From: Actinomycetota bacterium
GTDB taxonomy: Bacteria; Actinomycetota; Acidimicrobiia; Acidimicrobiales; Ilumatobacteraceae
DNA length: 6,020 nucleotides
Direction of reading: 5' to 3'
Assembly: GCA_005787025.1 (NCBI GenBank)
Contig: SYCH01000085.1
Span: 1-6,020 of the forward strand
Below are positions 1-6,020 of the stretch, one piece after another; within the stretch, counting starts at the first letter, position 1; the number at the start of each line of letters is the position of its first letter. The translations under genes and the position numbers were made by a program. The notes under the pieces are model-generated. The model saw only the letters and a list, made by a program, of their open reading frames with translations. It searched no databases and was not told where the DNA came from.

Positions 1-44
1 TCGACGAACTGGTGGCCGAATGCGGCCCGCACCCGCGACGGTAG
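1..44 (+). CDS. Possible C-terminal end of an unidentified upstream gene (partial)
   Basis: The third plus-strand frame is open from the window edge to a TAG at 42-44 and reads DELVAECGPHPRR. Most of its third codon positions are G or C, as expected for a real high-GC gene. If real, its stop lies 19 bases before the manA start, so the two genes could be co-transcribed. Only 13 codons are visible, so no family can be named. A competing reading is the second frame, which stays open to a TGA at 65-67 that overlaps the manA ATG as ATGA; its residues (many Arg, Val, Pro) and third-position usage look less gene-like. Sequence to the left of the window is needed to choose between them. Confidence 0.3.
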   Translation, partial: DELVAECGPHPRR

Positions 45-63
45 TGAGAGTGGTCGATCGGCC

Positions 64-1215
64 ATGAAACTCGTCCGCGGCGTCGTGCAGCACTATTCGT
101 GGGGTGACCCCTCGTCCATCCCCTCGTTGCTCGGACTCGACCCGGATGGTCGCCCGTGGGCCGAGTTGTGGTTCGGCACGCACCTCGGAGGGCCCGCCAA
201 GGTCATCGAATTGAACGAGAACGGGCAACGCGAATCCGCACCGGCACTCACCGACGACACCGGTGGATTGTTCTCGCCCCTCACCGCGGTGTCGGGAGAG
301 CTCCCCTTCCTGCTGAAGATCCTCGCCGCCGCCGAGCCGTTGTCGTTGCAGAGCCACCCGTCGGAAGAACAAGCTCGCGTCGGATACGCCCGCGAGAATC
401 GTCTCGACATCCCCATCGGCAACAGTCGGCGCATCTACCGCGACCCCTTCGCCAAGCCCGAACTCATCTGCGCCCTCGAACCCTTCGAGGCCTTGTGCGG
501 CTTTCGTCGCGAGGTCGATTCGGTGCGTTTGTTGCATTCGATCGGTGGCAGCGCCTCGCATCTGGCCCGTTTGATCGCCGATCACAATCTCGATCATGCG
601 CTTCGCTACTTGTTCGCTGGAACCGAGGAGATCCGGGTTCTGCAGAACGAGATCATCGACTCATGTCGCGAGCACGATTCGACCAGTGCTCGGTGGGCGG
701 TTCGACTGGCCCATTCGTACCCCGACGACCCGGCGGTCATCGTCGCGCTGTTGATGAACCACGTGACGCTGACGCCCGGGGAGGCGCTCTATCTGGGCTC
801 GGGGAATCTTCACGCCTACCTTCGAGGTACCGGGGTCGAGGTGATGGGTTCGAGCGACAACGTCGTGCGGTGTGGTCTCACCAACAAGCACGTCGACGTG
901 AACGAGTTGCTGGCCACCGTGGTTCCCGAACCGCTCGCCGACCCCGTGGTGCGCGCCACACCTGTCGCGCGCACCGCGGCCGGTCGCTTGTGGCGCTACG
1001 TCACCCCGCCGGCGCCTTTCGTGTTGTGGATCCACCAGATCGACGGGACCGAGACGCTCCGGGCGCGCACGCGCGAGTTGACCTTGTGTGGCGTCGGATC
1101 CACCAACGTGTTGCAGCGGGGTGAAGTCGCCTATCTCGCCCCGGGCCAGGAACTGACCGTGCGGGGCAAAGCCACCTTGTTCCGCGTCACCGAATGGACC
1201 GACCCCCGGGATTGA
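64..1215 (+). CDS. manA: Mannose-6-phosphate isomerase, class I (phosphomannose isomerase)
   Basis: This 383-residue cytosolic zinc enzyme interconverts mannose-6-phosphate and fructose-6-phosphate, linking glycolysis to GDP-mannose, mannan and glycolipid synthesis or to mannose use. Visible family features are the N-terminal QHYSWGD (residues 9-15), ELWFGTH (34-40), the zinc-ligand motif QSHP (Q96, H98), KPEL (K131, with E133 as ligand) and GNLHAYLRGTGVEVM (247-261), with H250 as the last ligand. These are followed by SSDNVVRCGLTNKHVDV (263-279). The length is typical of the class. The ATG at 64 places the conserved start motif where the family has it; the frame is open upstream but offers no better start. 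A weak purine-rich stretch (GAGAG) around 47-51 could be the ribosome site. The signature stretch reads YRDPFAKPE, whereas the usual form has Asn-His before KPE. The gene converges on ispG. Confidence 0.93.
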   Translation: MKLVRGVVQHYSWGDPSSIPSLLGLDPDGRPWAELWFGTHLGGPAKVIELNENGQRESAPALTDDTGGLFSPLTAVSGELPFLLKILAAAEPLSLQSHPSEEQARVGYARENRLDIPIGNSRRIYRDPFAKPELICALEPFEALCGFRREVDSVRLLHSIGGSASHLARLIADHNLDHALRYLFAGTEEIRVLQNEIIDSCREHDSTSARWAVRLAHSYPDDPAVIVALLMNHVTLTPGEALYLGSGNLHAYLRGTGVEVMGSSDNVVRCGLTNKHVDVNELLATVVPEPLADPVVRATPVARTAAGRLWRYVTPPAPFVLWIHQIDGTETLRARTRELTLCGVGSTNVLQRGEVAYLAPGQELTVRGKATLFRVTEWTDPRD

Positions 1216-1234
1216 GTCATCGGCGTCGCACCGA

Positions 1235-2458
1235 TCAGGACTTCTTGCGGATCTCGACGATGCGTTCGTTGGCGTTGTTGACGTCCTCGCCCTTCTCGGC
1301 CAGCAGCGCGGAACGATCCTTGGCCGCTTCGCGTTCGGCCTTGGCCGTGTCGACGCGCGCGATGGCCGCCTCGACCCCGTGTTCGTGGATGAATTCGGCC
1401 CATTCCACCAGGGCCTCGACCATCTCGGACTCGGGAACCACGGCGACGTTGCGACCCTTCACGAAGAGATGACCACGCTTGTTGCCCGCGGCGATACCGA
1501 TGTCAGCATCGCGAGCCTCGCCGGGACCGTTCACCACACAACCCATCACCGCCACCTGCAGCGGAATCTGACGCTCTCCGAAGGCGGCCATGGCGCGGTT
1601 CGCCACGTCGATGACGTCGATCTCGGCGCGCCCGCACGACGGGCAGGCGATGAGGTCCACGTTCTTGCGCTCGCGCAATCCGAGGGCCTCCAGCAGTTGA
1701 CGACCGGCGCGGGCCTCTTCCACCGGGTCGGCGGTGAGGCTGTAACGGATGGTGTCGCCGATGCCCTCCATGAGAAGCGTCGCGATGCCGGCCGTGGCCT
1801 TCAGCAGTCCCCCGGGCAGCGGACCGGCCTCGGTGACTCCGAGGTGAAGCGGATGGTCGGTGGCCTCACTCAGTTGCCGATACGCCTCCACCATGAGAGG
1901 GACGTTGGACGCCTTGACGCTGATCTTGATGAGATCGAAGTCGACCTCCTGGAAGTAGGCGATCTCACGCATCGCCGACTCGACCATCGCTTCAGGAGTC
2001 ACCTTGCCGCCGTACTTGTCGTACAACTCGGGATCGAGCGAGCCACCGTTCACCCCGATACGAATGGGGATACCACGATCGCGGGCCTCGCTGGCCACGG
2101 CCTTGATGTGCTCGGGTTTGCGGATGTTGCCCGGGTTCAGGCGCAGGCCGTGCACCCCGGCTTCCATCGCGGCCAGCGCCATCTTGTATTGGTGATGGAT
2201 GTCGGCGATCACCGGGATGGGTGACCGCGGGACGATGCGCGCCAGTCCCTCGGCGGCCTCGATCTCGTTGCAGGTGCAGCGAACGATGTCGCAGCCCGCG
2301 GCGGCCAACGCGTAGATCTGCTGCAGCGTTCCCTCCACGTCGGCGGTCTTGGTGATGGTCATCGACTGCACCGTGATCGGCGCGTCGCCACCAACGGCCA
2401 CCTTGCCGACATGGATCTGTCGGGTCGGTCGACGGGACGTGATCGACGCGTGCTGCAT
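1235..2458 (-). CDS. ispG: 4-hydroxy-3-methylbut-2-en-1-yl diphosphate synthase (IspG/GcpE)
   Basis: This 407-residue protein is the [4Fe-4S] enzyme that reductively converts MEcPP to HMBPP, the penultimate MEP-pathway step. The N-terminal TIM-barrel half includes PITVQSMT (27-34), PVIADIHHQYKMAL (82-95), LRLNPGNIRK (105-114) and IRIGVNGGS (132-140). The C-terminal cluster domain has CPSC (C272, C275) and GCVVNGPGEA (306-315), giving the third cluster cysteine C307 and the conserved E314. I chose the ATG at 2458 because it lies 20 bases after the upstream protease stop and the protein then starts like the family. The frame stays open to an ATG at 2563, but that would overlap the protease gene by 85 bases and add unconserved residues. 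No strong Shine-Dalgarno sequence is seen. Past about residue 355 the protein carries a charged, probably helical tail (Ala, Lys, Glu and Arg rich) ending in IRKKS. A cysteine pair (C61, C63) sits in an early barrel strand. Confidence 0.95.
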   Translation of the reverse strand: MQHASITSRRPTRQIHVGKVAVGGDAPITVQSMTITKTADVEGTLQQIYALAAAGCDIVRCTCNEIEAAEGLARIVPRSPIPVIADIHHQYKMALAAMEAGVHGLRLNPGNIRKPEHIKAVASEARDRGIPIRIGVNGGSLDPELYDKYGGKVTPEAMVESAMREIAYFQEVDFDLIKISVKASNVPLMVEAYRQLSEATDHPLHLGVTEAGPLPGGLLKATAGIATLLMEGIGDTIRYSLTADPVEEARAGRQLLEALGLRERKNVDLIACPSCGRAEIDVIDVANRAMAAFGERQIPLQVAVMGCVVNGPGEARDADIGIAAGNKRGHLFVKGRNVAVVPESEMVEALVEWAEFIHEHGVEAAIARVDTAKAEREAAKDRSALLAEKGEDVNNANERIVEIRKKS

Positions 2459-2478
2459 GACCGTCAGTCTGCCAACAA

Positions 2479-3726
2479 TCAGAACGGTCGTGTGAGATCG
2501 AGGTACAGGCCGGTGAAGGTGAGGAACATGAGAAGTGTCACCACCACCACGGTGGCCGGCCACATCTTCTCGACGTCGGCCCGATACTCGCGACCTCGAC
2601 GACTACGGACTCGCTCGTACGTGGCGATGGCGGCGTGTCCGCCGTCGAAGGGCAAGAGAGGTAGAAGGTTGAATAAACCCACGAACACGTTGATGGAGGC
2701 CAGCACCTCCATCACACCGTAGAAACCGTCGCGGTCACCGATCTCACCGGCGACCTTGGTGACACCGACCACGGTGGTGGGTCGCTTGGACGGGTCGGCC
2801 TCGGAGTTCGTGAGCTGCTCCCACTGATTCGCCGGGTTCACCACCGTGCCGATACCCGAAAAGGTGCGCCCCATCCCGGTCCAGAGATCGCCCATGACGT
2901 GCGAAAAACCGTCGACGATCCCCAACTCGGAACGATCCCAGTTGTCGGTGCCCACGCCGAGATACCCGAGACCGGATCCGGGCTCCGACGGACGTTCGAT
3001 GAGGGTGACGTCGACCACCGACGTCACGCCGTCGCGAACGAACTCGACCGTGACTCGTTCACCGGCGCCGATGGCACCAATGGTCTCGCTCAGTTCACCG
3101 ACGCTGTCGATCGAGCGTCCACCGATGATCGAGATGCGGTCGCCGAGCTCGATGCCGGCACGTTCGGCCGGTGAGCCCTCGGTGATGGCGAACACCTTCA
3201 CCTCGTTGGTTTCCTGGTAACGACCACCCGTCGTGTACACGAACATCATGATCACGATCGCGATGATCATGTGCATCATCGACCCCGCGGTGATGACGAG
3301 CAAACGCCAACGGTAGGGCTTGCTCGAATACGACACCGCCTCGTCACCGGGTTCGACGGGATCGAGGTTGTTCATTCCGACGATGCGCACGAACGCGCCC
3401 AAAGGCAAGGCGCGCACGCCGTACTCGACGCCGTTGCGAGTCATGCTCCAGAGTTTGGGCCCGAACCCCATGAAGAACTGGGTCCGCTTCATGCCGGCCC
3501 AGCCGGCGGTGACGAAGTGGCCGACCTCGTGCAAGAAAACCGAGACGAGCAGCCCGACCACCAACACCAGGCTCCAGACATTCGTGACGCCAAGCCAGAC
3601 CAGCAACGCCAGGATGACCAGCCCGGACGTGAGTGCGACCGAGCGCTTGGGGCCCTGGTCGACCGGGGCCTCGCCCACGGCCCCACCGGCCATCATCTCG
3701 TCGCGGAACGATCGGTACAGGGTCAT
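2479..3726 (-). CDS. rseP: Site-2 membrane zinc metalloprotease (M50B, RseP/Rip1 family)
   Basis: This 415-residue integral membrane protease belongs to the family that cleaves transmembrane substrates, such as anti-sigma factors, within the bilayer. After a 32-residue hydrophilic N-terminus, the first membrane segment (about 33-65) leads into the zinc motif HEVGH (66-70). A second hydrophobic segment spans about 141-165. A single PDZ domain (about 172-245) contains SPAERAGIELGDRI. The third segment (about 337-358) leads into NLLPLLPFDGGH (353-364), whose D361 is the third zinc ligand, and a last segment lies at 389-408. One PDZ and flanking dxr and ispG match mycobacterial Rip1. The start ATG (3726-3724) overlaps the dxr TGA as ATGA, which indicates translational coupling and supports this start over the Met pair at residues 11-12. 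All catalytic residues are present. The substrate is unknown: no anti-sigma gene is in view. Confidence 0.94.
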   Translation of the reverse strand: MTLYRSFRDEMMAGGAVGEAPVDQGPKRSVALTSGLVILALLVWLGVTNVWSLVLVVGLLVSVFLHEVGHFVTAGWAGMKRTQFFMGFGPKLWSMTRNGVEYGVRALPLGAFVRIVGMNNLDPVEPGDEAVSYSSKPYRWRLLVITAGSMMHMIIAIVIMMFVYTTGGRYQETNEVKVFAITEGSPAERAGIELGDRISIIGGRSIDSVGELSETIGAIGAGERVTVEFVRDGVTSVVDVTLIERPSEPGSGLGYLGVGTDNWDRSELGIVDGFSHVMGDLWTGMGRTFSGIGTVVNPANQWEQLTNSEADPSKRPTTVVGVTKVAGEIGDRDGFYGVMEVLASINVFVGLFNLLPLLPFDGGHAAIATYERVRSRRGREYRADVEKMWPATVVVVTLLMFLTFTGLYLDLTRPF

Positions 3727-4895
3727 CGCGACAGAACTCTACGGGCGGCGTCTCGCCCGCGCCCGTCGGCCTCGATGATGTCGGCCGCCGTCAGATCACC
3801 CACCGGGGTGCGATGGTGTTGCAGGGCCTCCTCGACCGTCTCGGCGATCTGGGTCCAGCGCAAACCGCCCTCGAGAAAACGCTCGACCGCCACCTCGTTG
3901 GCCGCCGACATGAACGCGGGTGCCGTTCCTCCAACGCGCCCGGCCTCGTACGCCAGATCGAGGCAGCGGAACGTGCGCCGATCCGGCGAGGCGAAGTCGA
4001 GTCGTTGCAGGTTCGCCCAGTCGATGCGCCCGAAGGGCGACGCGATGCGGTTCGGATGGGCGAGGGCGTATCCGATGGGCAATCGCATGTCGGGCAGGCT
4101 CAATTGGGCCATCGTGCAGCCGTCGGTGAATTCGACCATGGAGTGGATGATGCTCTGGGGGTGCACCACCACGTCGATGCAGTCGTACGGGACGCCGAAC
4201 AACTCGTGGGCCTCGATGACCTCGAGACCCTTGTTCATCAACGTGGACGAGTCGATGGTGATCTTGGGTCCCATGCTCCACGTCGGGTGGGCCAGTGCCT
4301 CGTTCACCGTGACGGATCGCAGGTCGTCGATGGTGCGGCCGCGGAACGGCCCGCCACTGGCGGTCAGGATGATGCGAGACACCTCGACGCCCCCACGAAC
4401 GGTGGATCGCAAGCATTGGTGCACCGCGCAATGCTCACTGTCGACCGGGACGATCTCGGCTCCGGGCGTCGATCGGAGAGGTCGCACCACCGGCCCGGCG
4501 GCGATGAGTGACTCTTTGTTGGCCAACGCCAACCGTTTGCCCGCGGCCAAGGTCGCCAGAGTGACGTCGAGACCGGCGAATCCGACGACGGCGTTCACCA
4601 CCACGTCGGCATGCGCGACGAGGTCCGACATGGTGGGTTCCACGCGAACGCCGGGCAACGCGTCGCGCACCTCGGCCACTCGGGACGAGTCGGCCACGGC
4701 CACCACTCCCACGCGGAACTCGCGGGCCTGAGCGATGAGAACATCGACCGACGAGCCCACTCCGAGGGCCGTCACGACGTACTCGACGTCACGATCGGGA
4801 CGCGCGTTCTCGGCGCGCACGACGTCGAGGGTCTGGGTACCGATCGAGCCGGTCGAACCGGCGATGGCCACACGAACGGTGGTGGGCGAACCCAT
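3723..4895 (-). CDS. dxr: 1-deoxy-D-xylulose 5-phosphate reductoisomerase (Dxr/IspC)
   Basis: This 390-residue cytosolic enzyme converts DXP to MEP with NADPH and a divalent metal, the first committed step of the MEP pathway and the target of fosmidomycin. The NADPH-binding loop is GSTGSIG (13-19), followed by ANKESL (125-130). Metal ligands are D152 and E154 in DSEHCAV and E225 in MNKGLEVIEAHELF. Substrate-loop residues lie in SGGPFRG (180-186), AHPTWSMGPKITIDSS (202-217; H203, W206, M208) and VVHPQSIIHSMVEF (243-256). Length is normal and the protein looks intact. The ATG at 4895 puts the nucleotide-binding loop at the expected distance from the N-terminus. It lies 28 bases after the cdsA stop, with only a weak G-rich stretch (GGGCGG) upstream rather than a clear Shine-Dalgarno. 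Its stop overlaps the protease start, so the two are probably coupled. C156 stands where many homologues have Ser or Asn. Confidence 0.96.
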   Translation of the reverse strand: MGSPTTVRVAIAGSTGSIGTQTLDVVRAENARPDRDVEYVVTALGVGSSVDVLIAQAREFRVGVVAVADSSRVAEVRDALPGVRVEPTMSDLVAHADVVVNAVVGFAGLDVTLATLAAGKRLALANKESLIAAGPVVRPLRSTPGAEIVPVDSEHCAVHQCLRSTVRGGVEVSRIILTASGGPFRGRTIDDLRSVTVNEALAHPTWSMGPKITIDSSTLMNKGLEVIEAHELFGVPYDCIDVVVHPQSIIHSMVEFTDGCTMAQLSLPDMRLPIGYALAHPNRIASPFGRIDWANLQRLDFASPDRRTFRCLDLAYEAGRVGGTAPAFMSAANEVAVERFLEGGLRWTQIAETVEEALQHHRTPVGDLTAADIIEADGRGRDAARRVLSR

Positions 4896-4904
4896 CAGCG
4901 ACCG

Positions 4905-4934
4905 CCCGTCACGACATGCCCCGTCACGACATGT
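4905..4934 (-). repeat. 15-base tandem duplication covering the cdsA stop codon
   Basis: Two adjacent 15-base units (4905-4919 and 4920-4934) are identical except for their last plus-strand base. On the minus strand each contains CATGTCGTGACGGG. The first copy encodes the last two residues of CdsA (Met-Ser) and its TGA; the second repeats ATG-TCG-TGA in the same frame, at 4917-4909, within the spacer before dxr. Removing one copy would shorten the cdsA-dxr spacer from 28 to 13 bases. Confidence 0.85.
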
Positions 4935-6020
4935 ACGGCTGAAGCACCATCAAGAGGTAGTACGACGCGGGTAGGGCGAACAGGAATCCGTCGAACCGGT
5001 CGAGGACTCCACCATGGCCACGAATGACCGTGCCGAAGTCCTTGATCTCGAGGTTGCGCTTGAACATGCTCTCGACCATGTCACCCAGGGGCGCCAAGAC
5101 CGCCACGACGATGGCCAGCAAAACCACCTCGCCGATGTCGTTCCAGGTGTCGCTCTGCAGGCTGACGATCCACATCACCACCAAGGTGGCCACCGAACCT
5201 CCGAGCAAACCTTCGACGGTCTTGTTCGGGCTGATCCAAGAATGCAGGGGGGTATTCCCCGCCGCTGAACCAACGAACAACGCGCCGACATCGTTCGCGA
5301 TCACTCCGACGGCGACGATGAACAAGGTGTCGGTCCCGACGTGCGAGAGACCGGGAGCGTTCGAGACGCCCGCCAGTAATGCTCCGTACGCACCGAGTAG
5401 ACCGATCCAGGTGACCCCGAGCGTGGTGATGGCCACGTTCGGCATCGGATTCGCCTGCACGTTCTCGGCACCGATGAAGGTGATGGCCGAGGCCATGAAC
5501 GCGAACGCGAACACCAACGGCAACGCGCCGTCACCGACCCAGTAGGCGGCCAATGGAGCGGCGATACAGGTGACGATTCCGACGATGGTGGCCGGGCGAT
5601 AGCGACGCTCGACGATCTTCTCGAAGAACTCGACCGCGGCCAGTCCGCACACCAACACCACGATCGCCAACACCGCGACCGGCTTCCAGAGCAACGCGGC
5701 CACGAAGGCCGCCAACATCAACAACCCGACGGCGATGGCCGTGGGCATGTCTCGTCCGCCGACACCACCGGTCGAACGTGGCGCACGGGCCGGACGGGGA
5801 CGACCCTCGGGACGGGGACGACCCTCGGGACGGGGACGAGCCCCACTGCCGGTACGGCTTTGCGGATCGTCGCCGATGGAGATCCGCCCACCACGACCCG
5901 CGTCACCGGTCTCCGCGGCCGCGGGGATCGGTCGAGTAGCTGATCCGGTGGTGGCATCGTCGGGACGTCGGGTCGTCCCCGTGCTCGAATCTCGGCGGGT
6001 TCCGCCGGTGGACTCGCCCA
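4924..6020 (-). CDS. cdsA: Phosphatidate cytidylyltransferase (CDP-diacylglycerol synthase), 5' end outside window
   Basis: CdsA condenses phosphatidic acid and CTP into CDP-diacylglycerol, the precursor of phosphatidylglycerol, phosphatidylinositol and cardiolipin, at the cytoplasmic membrane. Counting from the Met codon at 5748, the polytopic part spans 274 residues with several hydrophobic segments. Conserved features are ND (152-153), ISPNKTVEG (172-180), GD (222-223) and the full family signature from S227 to D253, including SMFKR, KD and RGHGGVLDRFD. The frame is open without a stop from 5749 to the right edge, giving 90 more codons rich in Pro, Arg, Gly, Thr and Ser. It contains no ATG, GTG or TTG start. 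The residues GGRD just before that Met, followed by PTAIAVG, resemble the junction in actinobacterial CdsA between a disordered cytoplasmic tail and the first membrane helix. I therefore infer that the true start lies beyond 6020; a 274-residue protein starting at 5748 is the alternative. Confidence 0.93.
   Translation of the reverse strand, partial: GESTGGTRRDSSTGTTRRPDDATTGSATRPIPAAAETGDAGRGGRISIGDDPQSRTGSGARPRPEGRPRPEGRPRPARAPRSTGGVGGRDMPTAIAVGLLMLAAFVAALLWKPVAVLAIVVLVCGLAAVEFFEKIVERRYRPATIVGIVTCIAAPLAAYWVGDGALPLVFAFAFMASAITFIGAENVQANPMPNVAITTLGVTWIGLLGAYGALLAGVSNAPGLSHVGTDTLFIVAVGVIANDVGALFVGSAAGNTPLHSWISPNKTVEGLLGGSVATLVVMWIVSLQSDTWNDIGEVVLLAIVVAVLAPLGDMVESMFKRNLEIKDFGTVIRGHGGVLDRFDGFLFALPASYYLLMVLQPYMS
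5791..5844 (-). repeat. 18-base tandem repeat within cdsA encoding an RPRPEG-type hexapeptide
   Basis: Three adjacent 18-base units lie at 5791-5808, 5809-5826 and 5827-5844. The first two differ at one base; the third matches the second except for its last few bases. In the cdsA frame they encode RPRP-containing hexads, read as ARPRPEG then RPRPEG then RPRPAR. The period is a multiple of three, so the repeat number can change without breaking the frame. This lies in the presumed disordered cytoplasmic tail of CdsA and probably arose by slippage. Confidence 0.85.

Noticed and set aside
1..63. Search for a promoter of manA.
   Set aside because: No convincing -35/-10 pair is visible in the 63 bases available, and an upstream gene may end here, so a promoter further left is equally possible.
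156..1124. A 322-codon plus-strand frame inside manA.
   Set aside because: It is an Arg-rich out-of-frame reading of manA with no motif, while the manA frame carries all zinc ligands.
1219..1235. A small inverted repeat ATCGG/CCGAT around a 7-base loop at the manA-ispG junction, considered as a terminator.
   Set aside because: The stem is only 5 base pairs, cannot be extended, and has no T-run on either strand.
1379..2224. A 281-codon plus-strand open frame opposite ispG.
   Set aside because: Its His, Asp, Val and Gly-rich product mirrors the ispG codons and shows no family motif; ispG itself is unambiguous.
2459..2563. A longer ispG start at 2563.
   Set aside because: It would overlap the protease gene by 85 bases and add about 35 residues with no resemblance to IspG.
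2541..2780. Short palindrome-like CCACC/GGTGG runs considered as operator or hairpin sites.
   Set aside because: They lie inside the protease coding sequence and follow from Val and Thr codons in a high-GC gene.
3271..4731. A 486-codon plus-strand open frame, the longest start-to-stop frame in the window.
   Set aside because: It lies antisense to both dxr and the protease gene, whose conserved motifs are intact on the minus strand. Its product is a low-complexity mix of Arg, Ser, Thr and Ala with no recognisable domain. Long antisense frames are expected in high-GC DNA.
5718..5957. A 79-codon minus-strand frame overlapping the cdsA upstream region, with VPRVVPVPRVV-type repeats.
   Set aside because: It is the same DNA repeat read in another frame. 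The frame continuous with CdsA explains the region better, with a GGRD junction into the first membrane helix and no stop to the edge.

Overview
This window looks like ordinary chromosomal housekeeping DNA from a high-GC (roughly 60-65% by eye) Gram-positive, actinobacterial-type organism. The best evidence is gene order. Four genes on the minus strand read cdsA, dxr, a site-2 protease (RseP/Rip1 family) and ispG. This is close to the actinobacterial arrangement; in Mycobacterium tuberculosis dxr, rip1 and gcpE are adjacent, with cdsA a little upstream. The style of CdsA (Pro/Arg-rich N-terminal tail) and of the proteins generally suggests an actinobacterium, possibly of the Acidimicrobiia. 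That placement is inference and was not tested by any search.

Layout from left to right: positions 1-63 hold the likely last codons of an unidentified plus-strand gene and a short spacer. Positions 64-1215 (+) encode a class I mannose-6-phosphate isomerase (manA). After a 19-base convergent gap, everything to the right edge is on the minus strand and is best read from right to left. cdsA runs from beyond the edge to 4924, dxr covers 4895-3723, the site-2 protease 3726-2479, and ispG 2458-1235. The spacings are 28 bases, a 4-base overlap and 20 bases, so a single transcript is likely. No stretch over 300 bases is free of genes.

How the genes work together: Dxr catalyses the first committed step and IspG the penultimate step of the MEP pathway to isopentenyl and dimethylallyl diphosphate. 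CdsA makes CDP-diacylglycerol for phospholipids. The membrane protease between dxr and ispG belongs to the family that cuts transmembrane regulators such as anti-sigma factors. The operon therefore combines membrane-lipid precursor supply with membrane-stress proteolysis. ManA interconverts fructose-6-phosphate and mannose-6-phosphate and is probably an independent unit.

I found no mobile element, CRISPR array, RNA gene or evident new system. The points worth a second look are local: the open, repetitive N-terminal extension of CdsA that runs off the window; a 15-base tandem duplication that copies the cdsA stop codon; a departure from the usual ManA active-site signature; and a charged C-terminal tail on IspG.
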